From NCBI GenBank assembly GCA_965279115.1, contig OZ257137.1, positions 5,580,001 through 5,644,000 on the forward strand: a stretch of DNA of 64,000 bases. The letters are read 5' to 3'. The translations under genes and the position numbers were made by a program. Below, in pieces: positions 44,975 to 53,173 of the stretch. How positions within the stretch are numbered: the first letter of the stretch is position 1; each line of letters begins with the position of its first letter. The notes under the pieces were generated by a model. That model did not search any database and was not told where the DNA came from. It worked only from the letters and a program-made list of their open reading frames with translations. This DNA comes from JAEUOS01 sp965279115 (lineage in GTDB: Bacteria > Pseudomonadota > Gammaproteobacteria > Burkholderiales > JAEUOS01).

Positions 44975-46291
44975 ATGACCTATCCCGAACCGCTATTGAT
45001 CGAGTCGGTGGACCACGAGGCACGCGGTGTCGCGCACCACGGCGGAAAGGTGATCTTTGTCGATGGCGCGCTGCCCGGCGAGGTGCTCACCGCCGCGCCG
45101 TATCGCAAGAAGGAGCGTTTCGACAACGCGCAGATCTCCGCGATTCTCGAGCCCTCGTCCTCGCGCGTGGGCCCGCGTTGCGCCCACTTTGGCGTGTGTG
45201 GCGGCTGCTCCATGCAGCATGCCCAGGTGCGCACACAGGTGGCCATCAAGCAGCGGGTGCTGGAGGACAACCTGCGACACATCGGCAAGGTGGCGCCCGA
45301 ACAGATGCTGCGCCCGATCGAAGGCCCGGCATGGGAGTACCGCTACCGCGCGCGCCTGTCGGTGCGGCATGTGTTCAAGAAAGGCGGGGTGCTGGTCGGC
45401 TTCCATGAACGCCGCAGCAGCTACGTGGCGGACATGCGTGAATGCCATGTGTTGCCGCGGCGCATCGCGGCGCTGTTGATGCCCTTGCGGGAACTGGTGG
45501 CAGGGCTGTCGATCCGCGACCGCATGCCGCAGGTCGAGGTGTCGCTGGGCAGCCGGGTCGACGTGCTGGTGTTCCGCATTCTTGAACCCTTGTCCGCTGC
45601 CGACGAAACCGTGCTGAAGCAGTTCGCCGAGACGCATCGGGTGCAGGCCTGGTTGCAGCCCAAGGGGCCGGCCACCGCTTACCCGTTCTGGCCCCTGGAC
45701 GCGCCGGCGTTGTCCTATGAGCTGCCGGCGTTTGGCGTGACCATGCCCTTCAACCCGACCGACTTCACCCAGGTGAACCATCAGATCAACGAGGTGCTGG
45801 TGGGGCGCGCATTGCGGCTGCTCGATCCGCAACCCCATGAGCGGATCGGCGATTTTTTCTGCGGGCTCGGCAACTTCACCCTGCCGATCGCGCGTGGTGC
45901 GCGCGAGGTGGTGGGCGTGGAAGGCAGCGAGTCATTGTTGACCCGCGCCCGCGTCAATGCCGCCTTGAACGGCCTGGCCGGGCGCACGACATTCCACGCG
46001 GCCAACCTGTTCGAGGCCTCGCATGATGCTATCGCCCGTCTGGGCCGCTTTGACAAGGTGTTGATCGATCCACCCCGGGACGGTGCCATCGAGCTCATCA
46101 AGGCATTGGGCGCGCAGGGGGAAGCCGCTCCGGCGCGCATCGTCTACGTTTCCTGCAGCCCGTCCACGCTGGCGCGCGATGCCGGATTGCTGGTCGGCGA
46201 TCTCGGCTACACCCTGAAGACGGCCGGCGTGGTCAACATGTTTCCCCATACGTCCCACGTTGAGTCGATCGCGCTGTTCGAGCGTGCCTGA
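44975..46291 (+). CDS. rlmD: 23S rRNA (uracil-1939-C5)-methyltransferase RlmD
   Basis: 438 residues. An N-terminal TRAM domain (LLIESVDHEARGVAHHGGKVIFVDGALPGE) is followed by the [4Fe-4S] ligands (CAHFGVCGGCSMQH). The SAM-binding motif FFCGLGNFTLPIA and the catalytic Cys in YVSCSPSTLARD come next. FTQVNHQIN is typical of the RumA group. It could methylate the RlmC position instead, but full TRAM plus Fe-S favours RlmD. A strong terminator follows. Confidence 0.93.
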   Translation: MTYPEPLLIESVDHEARGVAHHGGKVIFVDGALPGEVLTAAPYRKKERFDNAQISAILEPSSSRVGPRCAHFGVCGGCSMQHAQVRTQVAIKQRVLEDNLRHIGKVAPEQMLRPIEGPAWEYRYRARLSVRHVFKKGGVLVGFHERRSSYVADMRECHVLPRRIAALLMPLRELVAGLSIRDRMPQVEVSLGSRVDVLVFRILEPLSAADETVLKQFAETHRVQAWLQPKGPATAYPFWPLDAPALSYELPAFGVTMPFNPTDFTQVNHQINEVLVGRALRLLDPQPHERIGDFFCGLGNFTLPIARGAREVVGVEGSESLLTRARVNAALNGLAGRTTFHAANLFEASHDAIARLGRFDKVLIDPPRDGAIELIKALGAQGEAAPARIVYVSCSPSTLARDAGLLVGDLGYTLKTAGVVNMFPHTSHVESIALFERA

Positions 46292-46310
46292 AACCACAAT
46301 AGATGGGCAA

Positions 46311-46338
46311 AAAAAAGCGGCCCCAAGGGCCGCTTTTC
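46311..46338. terminator. Bidirectional terminator between rlmD and yccA-like gene
   Basis: AAAAGCGGCCC-CAA-GGGCCGCTTTT, an 11-bp stem with a 3-nt loop, A-rich on the left and T-rich on the right. It lies between two convergent genes and should end both transcripts. Confidence 0.9.
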
Positions 46339-46355
46339 TCATTGCAAGACTGACA

Positions 46356-47051
46356 TCAATCGCGGCTGCCGCCCACGACACCAAGGATCTGGAGCAGGGA
46401 GACAAACAGGTTGTAGATGCTCAACACCAGGCTCAGGGTGGCCGAAATGTAGTTGTCTTCGCCGCCGGTGACAATGGCGTTGAGTTGCCACAGGATCATC
46501 AGCGACGAGAACAGGATGAACATCGACGAGATCACCAGGGAGACGATGGGCATCTGCAGGAAGATGTTGGCAACCACGGCCACCATCAGGATGATGCCGC
46601 CGATCATCAGGAATTTGCCGAGGCCGTTGAGGGGCCTCTTGATCGCCGAACTCGCCGCGGCCATGCCGAAGAACACCACGGCTGTTCCCATCACCGCGTA
46701 GGCAATGAGCGTGCCGCCATTCTTGAAGTTGAGCACGCTTTGCAGCAAGGGGCCGGTCATCACGCCCAGGACACTGGTAAACACCAGCAGCAGCGCGATG
46801 CCGACGCCGCTGTCGCGGTTACGCTCGATGGCGAACATCAGGCCGTACAGGACAGCCAGCATGACCAGGGCGCCCATGATCGGGCTGGAACGCAGGAAGC
46901 CGAAGGACAATTGCGCGCCCAGCAGGGCACCCAATGCCATCGGAACGAGCGCGATGGCGGTGAGCATGTAGGTGTTGCGAAGCACGCGGTTGGTGCGCTG
47001 TGCCGGCCCTACATTGGCAAATTCTATGGACGCTACGTTCTGCTCTTGCAT
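46356..47051 (-). CDS. Bax inhibitor-1/YccA family membrane protein
   Basis: 231 residues with seven predicted helices, including LGAQLSFGFLRSSPIMGALVMLAVLYGLMFAIERN and the C-terminal ISATLSLVLSIYNLFVSLLQILGVVGG, typical of the BI-1/YccA/YbhL family. YccA modulates the FtsH protease; other members act as calcium-leak channels. The start ATG 47051 has a GGAG ribosome site (AGGAGATC on the coding strand). Confidence 0.93.
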   Translation of the reverse strand: MQEQNVASIEFANVGPAQRTNRVLRNTYMLTAIALVPMALGALLGAQLSFGFLRSSPIMGALVMLAVLYGLMFAIERNRDSGVGIALLLVFTSVLGVMTGPLLQSVLNFKNGGTLIAYAVMGTAVVFFGMAAASSAIKRPLNGLGKFLMIGGIILMVAVVANIFLQMPIVSLVISSMFILFSSLMILWQLNAIVTGGEDNYISATLSLVLSIYNLFVSLLQILGVVGGSRD

Positions 47052-47292
47052 GGATTGATCTCCTCGTGAGTCCGCAAATGCGGTTCAAAACGTTAGATTA
47101 CCAAAACCGCGGGAAGTTGCACAAAATTAAATGGTTTTCTGGAAGATAATTCGCTGAAAACTATGATCTTTTTCGGGTAAACCCTGATGAATCGAGTCAA
47201 TCCACCAGTGCCTCAGCGATCAGAAGCGAATTGAGAGACAATATGGAGGCTTGTCGTTGGAAATCAACAGGTTTGTTCTCCGGCGCGGGAAT

Positions 47293-47382
47293 GGAAGGTT
47301 GGCAGAGCGGTTTAATGCACCGGTCTTGAAAACCGGCGAGGATGCAAGTCCTCCGTGAGTTCGAATCTCACACCTTCCGCCA
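47293..47382 (+). tRNA. tRNA-Ser (anticodon TGA), island integration site
   Basis: A 90-nt class II tRNA: acceptor GGAAGGT/ACCTTCC, anticodon loop CTTGAAA (TGA), long variable arm, T arm GAGTTCGAATCTC and encoded GCCA end. It is intact. Its last 14 bases form the left att core of a 15.5-kb island, whose integrase gene begins 115 bp downstream. Confidence 0.97.
47369..47382 (+). repeat. attL core of tRNA-Ser island
   Basis: CACACCTTCCGCCA, the 3' end of tRNA-Ser. The identical 14-mer recurs at 62837-62850 in the same orientation, which defines the island ends. Confidence 0.85.
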
Positions 47383-47496
47383 GTTACTGCGTTTTCCGGT
47401 TGCATGGTGTGTCATAACGCCATAATTAATAAAGGAAAAGCAGAAAACTAGGTCTCGCTAAGTCTTTTCCAGTATCATTAAATCTCACTGCAATTC

Positions 47497-48762
47497 ATGG
47501 GATCAATGATGGGACGGATTAAGGCGGCAGTATCAGCCACTAAAGCCGCATCACTGGCGAAGCAAGACGGCTTCCACGCAATGGGTGAACCACCCGGTCT
47601 CGCCCTTCATGTCAAGGGCAACGCCCGGTCTTGGACGCTCCGGTTTTCAGCCGGTGGCAAGGTTCGGGAAATGGGCCTTGGCTCCTACCGCGAAATGTCC
47701 TTGGCCGAGGCTAGGGAACGAGCGGCAGTGGCCCGGAAGATGGTGCGCGACGGGCTCGACCCCATCGCAGACAAACGCGGGCAGCGCACCCTCATTGCCG
47801 CCGCCGTAGCCAAAACCCTCAGTTTCGAGAAGGCCGCCGAGTTGTACATCGAGGCACACGAAAAGGGATGGTCCAACCCGAAGCATGCGCAGCAGTGGGC
47901 AAGCACGCTACGGGACTATGCCTACCCGCACATCGGCAACATGAACGTCGCCTTGATCGACACTCGAAACGTTCTCGCGGTTCTCAACCCCATATGGGGG
48001 ACCAAGACCGAGACGGCAAAGCGGCTGCGCGGGCGCATCGAGAAAATATTGAATTACTGCAAGACTTCCGGGTATCGGACTGGCGAGAATCCGGCCCGCT
48101 GGAAAGGCCACTTGGACCAAACGCTCGGTGCCCCGAACAAGATCAGCCCGGTCGAGCACCACGCGGCGTTGCCGTTCAAGGAGATTGGCGGATTCATGCA
48201 GGCACTCAGGCAGCAGGCAGGCATCGGCGCGGCAGCGCTGGAATTCACGATCCTCACTGCCGCCCGATCTGGCGAGACGCGCGGCGCGGTGTGGTCCGAG
48301 TTCGACCTGGAGGCCAAGCGGTGGTCGATTCCTGCGGCAAGGATGAAGGCCAAGCGCGGCCATGATGTGCCACTGTCCGATGCTGCAATCGCGGTCATCA
48401 AGCGCATGCAGGAGAACCAGTTCGGCGACCTCGTGTTCCCCGGCAGGAAGCAGGACAGGCCGCTCAGCGACATGTCGTTGACGGCGGTACTCAAGCGCAT
48501 GGGGCGCGGTGACCTCACGGCCCACGGATTCCGATCCAGCTTCCGGGACTGGGCATCGGAACTCACCAGCTACCCGCACGACATGTGCGAGATGGCGCTG
48601 GCTCACGCGGTCGGCGACGCGGTCGAAGCCGCATACCGACGCGGCGACCTATATCAAAAGCGAGTCGGGATGATGCAGGACTGGGCCGCGTACTGCGACA
48701 CGGTGCAGCCCGCCGAGGCCGAGGTGAATCCGATCAAGAGACGCAAAGCCGTGGCCGCATGA
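47497..48762 (+). CDS. Tyrosine site-specific integrase (P4 type)
   Basis: 421 residues. An N-terminal arm-binding DUF4102-like domain (PGLALHVKGNARSWTLRFSAGGKVREMGLGSYREMSLAEARERA) precedes a SAM-like core-binding domain and the catalytic domain. The catalytic domain has TAARSGETRGAVW (first Arg), LTAHGFRSSFRDWA (HxxR), ALAHAVGDAVEAAYRRGD (His and nucleophile Tyr). It lies directly after tRNA-Ser and should integrate and excise the island at the 14-bp core. It lacks the extra helix region of integron IntI, so it is not an integron integrase. Confidence 0.93.
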   Translation: MGSMMGRIKAAVSATKAASLAKQDGFHAMGEPPGLALHVKGNARSWTLRFSAGGKVREMGLGSYREMSLAEARERAAVARKMVRDGLDPIADKRGQRTLIAAAVAKTLSFEKAAELYIEAHEKGWSNPKHAQQWASTLRDYAYPHIGNMNVALIDTRNVLAVLNPIWGTKTETAKRLRGRIEKILNYCKTSGYRTGENPARWKGHLDQTLGAPNKISPVEHHAALPFKEIGGFMQALRQQAGIGAAALEFTILTAARSGETRGAVWSEFDLEAKRWSIPAARMKAKRGHDVPLSDAAIAVIKRMQENQFGDLVFPGRKQDRPLSDMSLTAVLKRMGRGDLTAHGFRSSFRDWASELTSYPHDMCEMALAHAVGDAVEAAYRRGDLYQKRVGMMQDWAAYCDTVQPAEAEVNPIKRRKAVAA

Positions 48763-48791
48763 CAAAGAAAAGCGACTGATCGCGCTGATCA

Positions 48792-48807
48792 CGAAAATAT
48801 ATTTTCG
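48792..48807. promoter_or_regulatory. Perfect 16-bp AT-rich palindrome
   Basis: CGAAAATATATTTTCG, 30 bp after the integrase stop. It could be a repressor operator or part of a terminator; there is no T run after it, which favours a protein-binding site. Confidence 0.4.
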
Positions 48808-48934
48808 GCCGCCAAAGAGTTAAGCGAGCTTCACGCGCCGTGAAAAACGCGGCCCACAGTGTCACTGCCTAATTTTTGTGCATCTCCGACTCAAGAGAAT
48901 TGACTCATCATCGCGTCGACTCGGTTCCCTGCAA

Positions 48935-48981
48935 AACACTTTGTTTCACTCTGTCCACGTCAGTCCGTAACACTATGTTTC
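48935..48981. promoter_or_regulatory. Direct repeat pair, candidate operator
   Basis: AACACTTTGTTTC (48935-48947) and AACACTATGTTTC (48969-48981) match at 12 of 13 bases and are 34 bp apart, close to three helical turns. They may be binding sites for the AlpA-like regulator or integrase arm sites. Confidence 0.4.
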
Positions 48982-49068
48982 GAATTGATAGGCTCACGGC
49001 GTGAGCCATTTGATAAGTTAAATTTTTAAGTATTTAATCGGCTCGAACCCACTCGTTGGATCGATGCC

Positions 49069-49374
49069 ATGAAGCAGAAAAATGAAGCAGTAAAGCCGGG
49101 CCGCAGGGTGCTCACGCCCGCGCAAAAGGTCGCGCAGATCGAGCGTGCGTCAGCCAGGGTGGAGCAGGGCTTGCGAGCCTTCAAGGTGTCGCCTGATGAG
49201 GCCATCGTGCGCTTGCGTGTTGTCGCCGCCTTGCATGGAATCTCGATGCCGACTTTGTATCGCTGGCGGGGCGCAGGTCTGTTGCCAGAGATCATCACCG
49301 TCGGCATCCACACATCGGGCATGCGGGCTGGTGCTGTTCGAGAATCTCTGTCTCGCCTCACCGTCGCCGCGTAG
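49069..49374 (+). CDS. AlpA-like helix-turn-helix regulator
   Basis: 101 residues. The core IVRLRVVAALHGISMPTLYRWRGAGLLPEIITVG followed by SGMRAGAVRESLSRL is the AlpA/MerR-like winged-helix pattern, with the typical S-x-x-T-L-Y-R-W recognition helix. AlpA proteins activate excision of satellites such as P4-like elements by inducing the integrase. The N-terminal 40 residues are basic and helical. It sits between the integrase and the presumed initiator, as in many satellites. Confidence 0.7.
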   Translation: MKQKNEAVKPGRRVLTPAQKVAQIERASARVEQGLRAFKVSPDEAIVRLRVVAALHGISMPTLYRWRGAGLLPEIITVGIHTSGMRAGAVRESLSRLTVAA

Positions 49375-49449
49375 CTGTGGCCAAGGCCGCCAGTTGATCG
49401 CCGCAGGCGCCCAGCATGACGGTGCCACTGGCGAGCAGGACGCCATCTG

Positions 49450-50268
49450 ATGGCTAACGGCCGGAGCCCCAGCAGGAAACGCGACACGGGCCGCGACGCT
49501 GGCGGCTTCATAGCGCTGCCGTGGGCGGTGATCGACAGCGCGGCCTATATGAGCCTGTCGCATGCCTCCAAGGCCCTCCTTGTTGAGGTTGCACGCCAAC
49601 TCCGAAGCGACAACAACGGAAGCCTTCTCCTGAGCGGTCGCTACCTCTTGACGAGGGGCTGGAAGTCCAACGATGTCAACCAGCGTGCCAAGGGTGAATT
49701 GATCGGCGCGGAGTTGGTTTTCGAGACGGTGAAGGGCTCACGCCCGAATAAGGCATCGTGGTACGCGGTGACTTGGCGAGCACTGGACAAGATCGTCGGA
49801 TTCGACCCCGGCGCCGAACGCGCCTTCGAGCGTGGCGCTTACCGCAAACTTGACCTGTTGAAGGTTGGACACAAAAACGCATCGCTTACCCCGTCAGCCG
49901 GTGTAAGGAGGCCCCTAATAGCACCGGCAGACGGTGTAGAGACCCTCGCTGCTATCCCGGCAGACGGTGCTATCCGACCTGTTTTGCCCCACCTCTCTAC
50001 ACCGTCAGCCGGTGACCATCTAGATATTGCCATCTCCGGTGCGCGAACTGAGGAGGACCGTGCAGCCGGATCGGTGCTTTCAAGCGGCAAAGCGGGAGCG
50101 AAAAGTGCGGCGGCCAAAAAGACTCGCGCTCGCCGACCGCCGCCAGTACCAGCGGAATGCGAGACAACGGACTGCAAGCGCATGACCATCGGGTTCAGGC
50201 CGTTATGCTCGAACTGCCTGAAGTCGCAGTCGGCGAAGTCCAGGCCGAAGAAGGCGAGGGCGAAGTGA
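49450..50268 (+). CDS. Presumed replication initiator with winged-helix domain
   Basis: 272 residues. The N-terminal 120 residues (ALPWAVIDSAAYMSLSHASKALLVEVARQL, LLLSGRYLLTRGWKSNDVNQRAKGELI, SWYAVTWRALDK) look like a winged-helix DNA-binding domain of the kind found in phage and satellite replication proteins. A low-complexity middle follows, where four TPSAG/PADG peptides are encoded by DNA palindromes. A basic tail comes last (KKTRARR, CETTDCKRMTIGFRPLCSNCLKSQ, KSRPKKARAK) with a C4-type zinc motif. Initiator function is my inference from the DNA-binding fold plus embedded iterons; a repressor is an alternative. The TGA overlaps the next GTG. Confidence 0.55.
   Translation: MANGRSPSRKRDTGRDAGGFIALPWAVIDSAAYMSLSHASKALLVEVARQLRSDNNGSLLLSGRYLLTRGWKSNDVNQRAKGELIGAELVFETVKGSRPNKASWYAVTWRALDKIVGFDPGAERAFERGAYRKLDLLKVGHKNASLTPSAGVRRPLIAPADGVETLAAIPADGAIRPVLPHLSTPSAGDHLDIAISGARTEEDRAAGSVLSSGKAGAKSAAAKKTRARRPPPVPAECETTDCKRMTIGFRPLCSNCLKSQSAKSRPKKARAK
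49889..50014. repeat. Four palindromic iterons inside the initiator gene, candidate origin
   Basis: Four 15-bp sites of the form CACCG-N5-CGGTG: 49889-49903 (CCCCGTCAGCCGGTG), 49922-49936 (CACCGGCAGACGGTG), 49955-49969 (TCCCGGCAGACGGTG) and 50000-50014 (CACCGTCAGCCGGTG). Spacing is 33, 33 and 45 bp. A 12-bp inverted repeat (ACGGTGTAGAGA / TCTCTACACCGT) joins the second and fourth. Lambda has four iterons inside gene O in a comparable arrangement. Confidence 0.6.
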
Positions 50269-50384
50269 TCCGGCCTTCCGCGCCGATTCCGCTGGTCTGC
50301 GTCAAATGCGGTGCGACGATCACCATGCGGGTCGTCTGCCAGCACTGCCGGGTGCCCGACGTCAACCACCAGCCGCATGCGTAA
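50265..50384 (+). CDS. Tiny zinc-ribbon protein (39 aa)
   Basis: GTG start overlapping the previous stop (GTGA), 39 residues, ending as the next ATG begins. Two CxxC pairs (VCVKCGATITMRVVCQHC) make a compact zinc ribbon. Tight overlap on both sides supports a real gene. Function unknown; small zinc ribbons in phage satellites often bind DNA or host proteins. Confidence 0.5.
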   Translation: MIRPSAPIPLVCVKCGATITMRVVCQHCRVPDVNHQPHA

Positions 50385-50757
50385 CCTGCTTGCCACGCCA
50401 CCGCCACCTCGCACGCTTGATGACCTGTTCGGGATGGTCGAGGGGCTAGTGGCCGAGGTGGCCGCGCTGCGCCAGGCAGTCGAGCGCGGCCAGGGTGTCG
50501 AATCCGATCAGGCCATCGTGGTCGCCATCGCCAGCGTCTCCCTTGACCGCGTATTCACCAGCGCCGACGTGATGTGCCATTCCCGGTTGCCCGAGGCGAC
50601 CGAACTACGCACCGCGCTCAGATCGCTCACCACGCGTCGACTCGGAAAGCTGCTTGAGCGCGTCGAAGGGGACCCGCTTGGCGGATTCATAGTCGAGCGC
50701 GTCAGCAACAAGGGAAATTCTGGCGTGATCTGGCAGATAGTGACTGTGCCGCGCTGA
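50377..50757 (+). CDS. Hypothetical satellite protein (126 aa)
   Basis: 126 residues starting MRNLLATPPPPRTLDDLFG, overlapping the preceding stop by 8 bp. It has an N-terminal amphipathic coiled-coil stretch (LFGMVEGLVAEVAALRQAVERGQ), then an apparent winged-helix-like half (RVFTSADVMCHSRLPEATELRTALRSLTTRRLGKLLERV) and beta strands (GGFIVERVSNKGNSGVIWQIVTV). It may be a small DNA-binding regulator of the module. No named family recognised. Confidence 0.55.
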   Translation: MRNLLATPPPPRTLDDLFGMVEGLVAEVAALRQAVERGQGVESDQAIVVAIASVSLDRVFTSADVMCHSRLPEATELRTALRSLTTRRLGKLLERVEGDPLGGFIVERVSNKGNSGVIWQIVTVPR

Positions 50758-50828
50758 CAGTCACTTTGGTCATTGCGCCATTCGCTTAGTGGGCGCAGGC
50801 TCCAGCGTCAACCTGGGAGCCACGCAAC

Positions 50829-51911
50829 ATGGAACGCCTGAACCAATACACGCAGGAACTCGTTACCCGACGAAGGCATGAGGACTTCGACGCGTACCTG
50901 TGGACTATCGCAAAGCACACCGGGCACGGCAAGTCCCTCAGTGTTGGATTGCGTGAACTGGAACGAGACCGCGCGACCGCGCGTAACCTGATCGCCGTTG
51001 TCAAAGGTGCTGTCGAGATCGGCACGACCACCAGCACCGGGTGGGCGTCCGAGCTGGTGCCCTATGCCGCGCTGACTGGCGATTGGGTGCGCTCGGTGTC
51101 CGCGACGACGCTCCTGGGCCAGCTTGCCACATTCAGGGTACCGTTCGACGCAAGAGTCATTGTCGATGGTTCCACGCCCGCAGGCGGATGGGTTGCGGAA
51201 GGCCAGCCGATCCCGATGACGCGCTCATCCCTGACTGCAACGCCGGCCCTACCGTTGAAGAAGGTCGCCGCCATGATTGGTGTGAATGACGAACTGCTGA
51301 CTTCGATGCATTCCGCCAATCTTTCGGCCCTGGGGGAATCTGCCTCGCGCAATCTGCGGTTCAATCTCGACAAACTGCTCGTCGATCCGACCATCACCGC
51401 GACCACTGCGCGCCCCGCAAGCCTGACCAACGGTATCGTGGCCACGACTTCTACCGGCGCGACCGCACTGCTGGTGATGGCCGATCTGCGGACGATGCTT
51501 CAGGCGCTGCTCACCGACGGCTCGCCAGACTTTTCGCGCGTGTCGATCGCTATGGGTCCAACAACGGCGATGTACCTGTCGAGCCTGCTCACCACGAGCG
51601 GCCAGTTCGCCTTTCCCGCTTTGGGTCTGACAGGTGGCTCGATTTGGGGCATCCCGACGCTGGTCAGCAAGGCCGCGGCCGGATTGATCGCGGTCGTTGA
51701 CGGGAGCCGCATTCTGGTTGCTGACGATGGATTTATGACGGTCGATGTCAGTTCGCAAGCAGCGTTGCAATTCAGCGATGCGCCGTCGGCCGGTGCAGCG
51801 AGTTCGATATCGCTTTTTCAAACCAGCACCACGGTGTTGCGCCTCGTGCGCTACGTGAATTATCAGCGGGCAACGGCCGGATGCGTCGCCTGGATGACGG
51901 TCGCGTACTGA
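50829..51911 (+). CDS. HK97-fold phage major capsid protein
   Basis: 360 residues. N-terminal helical delta-like segment, then TTTSTGWASELVPYAALTGDWVRSVSATTLLGQLATFRVPFDARVIVDGSTPAGGWVAEGQPIPMTRSSLTATPALPLKKVAAMIGVNDELL. This is the N-arm, E-loop and P-domain pattern of HK97-type capsid proteins, and GGSIWGIPTLVSKAA lies in the C-terminal A-domain. It would form a capsid shell. No protease, portal or terminase gene is adjacent, so packaging would need a helper phage. GGGAGCC precedes the ATG. Confidence 0.8.
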   Translation: MERLNQYTQELVTRRRHEDFDAYLWTIAKHTGHGKSLSVGLRELERDRATARNLIAVVKGAVEIGTTTSTGWASELVPYAALTGDWVRSVSATTLLGQLATFRVPFDARVIVDGSTPAGGWVAEGQPIPMTRSSLTATPALPLKKVAAMIGVNDELLTSMHSANLSALGESASRNLRFNLDKLLVDPTITATTARPASLTNGIVATTSTGATALLVMADLRTMLQALLTDGSPDFSRVSIAMGPTTAMYLSSLLTTSGQFAFPALGLTGGSIWGIPTLVSKAAAGLIAVVDGSRILVADDGFMTVDVSSQAALQFSDAPSAGAASSISLFQTSTTVLRLVRYVNYQRATAGCVAWMTVAY

Positions 51912-51922
51912 TTGGGGCAGAC

Positions 51923-52246
51923 ATGGACGACCAACTTATTTTGACTGACGCGACCCCCGCGACGCGCGGATTTCTTGCGCAAGTGCTTCGCCCCCTCGCC
52001 GAGAAGATTGGCGGCGTCGTGAATGCGAACACCGCGCGCATTCTGACGCTTGAGGCCCGGATCGCTGCCTTGGAGGCAAGGCCGGTTGTCCGCTACGTGG
52101 GCACATGGCGTGAAGGGCAGGAGCACACACCCGGCGCGATCTGCACCTTGAGCGGATCGGCGTGGCACGCCAATGTCGCAACAGTGTCTCGGCCTGGAGT
52201 CGATGCATCATGGACCTTGATGGTCAAGAGCCAGCAGGTCCGGTGA
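51923..52246 (+). CDS. Small fibre-like or carbohydrate-binding phage protein
   Basis: 107 residues from ATG 51923. A short coiled coil (NTARILTLEARIAALEARP) precedes a C-terminal domain VVRYVGTWREGQEHTPGAICTLSGSAWHANVATVSRPGVDASWTLMVKSQ. The spacing of aromatic and Gly residues resembles CBM5/12-like chitin-binding modules found in phage tail proteins. It could be a capsid decoration or fibre protein of the satellite. 11 bp after the capsid gene. Confidence 0.6.
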   Translation: MDDQLILTDATPATRGFLAQVLRPLAEKIGGVVNANTARILTLEARIAALEARPVVRYVGTWREGQEHTPGAICTLSGSAWHANVATVSRPGVDASWTLMVKSQQVR

Positions 52247-52347
52247 TTGCCCCGCTCATCGCAGGCAAGCCGCGTTATGACGCGCATCTCGCGTTGGAAT
52301 TCACCGCACTGATGGACGCGTCGTCGAAGTCGTGGTGTCGGTTCTAA
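52210..52347 (+). CDS. Short overlapping frame (45 aa), uncertain
   Basis: A 45-residue frame starting MDLDGQEPAGPVIAPLIAG inside the 3' end of the fibre-like gene and ending after it (SSKSWCRF). ATG lies 36 bp before the preceding stop. No motif recognised; it may be a small gene or chance. Confidence 0.3.
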   Translation: MDLDGQEPAGPVIAPLIAGKPRYDAHLALEFTALMDASSKSWCRF

Positions 52348-52563
52348 GCGCGGCTCCGGCATCTCGGTTCACTAGGTGAACAACGACGTGCGACCACTGC
52401 CAATACAGCCTCGCCACGTCACTTCCGTAACCCCGCCTTTACTACCACATCGCCTCGCGCGTTCGCCTCGCCACGGGGCTGCAATCTATATTGCGCGCAG
52501 GCGTGAATTCCGATGTTTTTGAGGAATCAAACATTTTGTTATCCCTCAATCTTCGGAGTCCAA

Positions 52564-52920
52564 TTGAAAACCGCTTCATTCTTTACGTACGCCGGTGACG
52601 GTCGAGTATCGATCGCACGTAGGCCACCGGCCCACACACGGCCTGGGTTCAGCATCTACGCGCCACTCCAACCGGGTCCGTACTTCAACCGAGTAGGCGA
52701 GGGCGAATATCGGCGACGCTATTTCAAGCAGCTTGCCGCGCTTGACGCGCAACGCGTTGTCGATGACCTGCACCAACTCACGGATGGTGTGGAAGTCGTT
52801 CTGCTGTGTTGGGAGAACCCGAGAGAAATCGAGGCCGGTCTCACTTTTTGTCATCGGCACATGGTTGCGCAATGGCTGCACAGCGAGCTTGGGATCGTGG
52901 TCGCCGAACTGCCTAGATAG
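52564..52920 (+). CDS. DUF488 family protein
   Basis: 118 residues from TTG 52564, which has CGGAG five bases upstream; ATG 52513 would add 17 residues but has no good ribosome site. The start KTASFFTYAGDGRVSIARRPP, PGPYFNRVGEGEYRRRYFKQLAALD and the Cys/His cluster LLCWENPREIEAGLTFCHRHMVAQWL match the DUF488 family, common on plasmids and islands; its chemistry is unknown. It is the last plus-strand gene before the minus-strand cassette array. Confidence 0.65.
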   Translation: MKTASFFTYAGDGRVSIARRPPAHTRPGFSIYAPLQPGPYFNRVGEGEYRRRYFKQLAALDAQRVVDDLHQLTDGVEVVLLCWENPREIEAGLTFCHRHMVAQWLHSELGIVVAELPR

Positions 52921-53173
52921 GTCGCGCAACACCCGCGTCACTCACGCGCCATTGGTACGCCGAGGGTATTCGGGGATGATTTGACCACCCCCTACCCGAA
53001 TTTCGCGATTGCGATAATTTCACTACACACACGGTCCCGGCTGGAAAGCGTTTCCGTTACGTAATGGCCCCCCCCAACCAAGGGTACGGCGGTGCCTATA
53101 GCGGCTGTTCGGGAATGTACGCAATCGGCCACAAGCGGACATTTCCGTGTCAGCTCCAAAGCTGACATTCAAT
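52921..53173. other. Gap at the left end of the cassette array
   Basis: No gene seen. It contains a perfect small hairpin (GTCAGCT-CCAA-AGCTGAC, 53149-53166) and sequence related to the cassette leaders (GGAATGTACGCAATCGGCC, GCGGACATTTCC), so it looks like a decayed leader whose cassette gene has been lost. Confidence 0.45.

Larger units (their letters stand above)
48763..49068. other. 306-bp regulatory gap between integrase and AlpA-like gene
   Basis: No gene seen. It holds a perfect 16-bp palindrome (48792-48807), a direct repeat pair (48935-48981) and AT-rich sequence before the regulator gene (TTAAATTTTTAAGTATTTAA). This suggests a control region for integration and excision genes. Confidence 0.5.

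Noticed and set aside
47497..48762. Integron integrase IntI
   Set aside because: The protein has an N-terminal DUF4102-like arm domain and P4-type catalytic motifs, lacks the IntI-specific insertion, and sits at a tRNA rather than next to attI.
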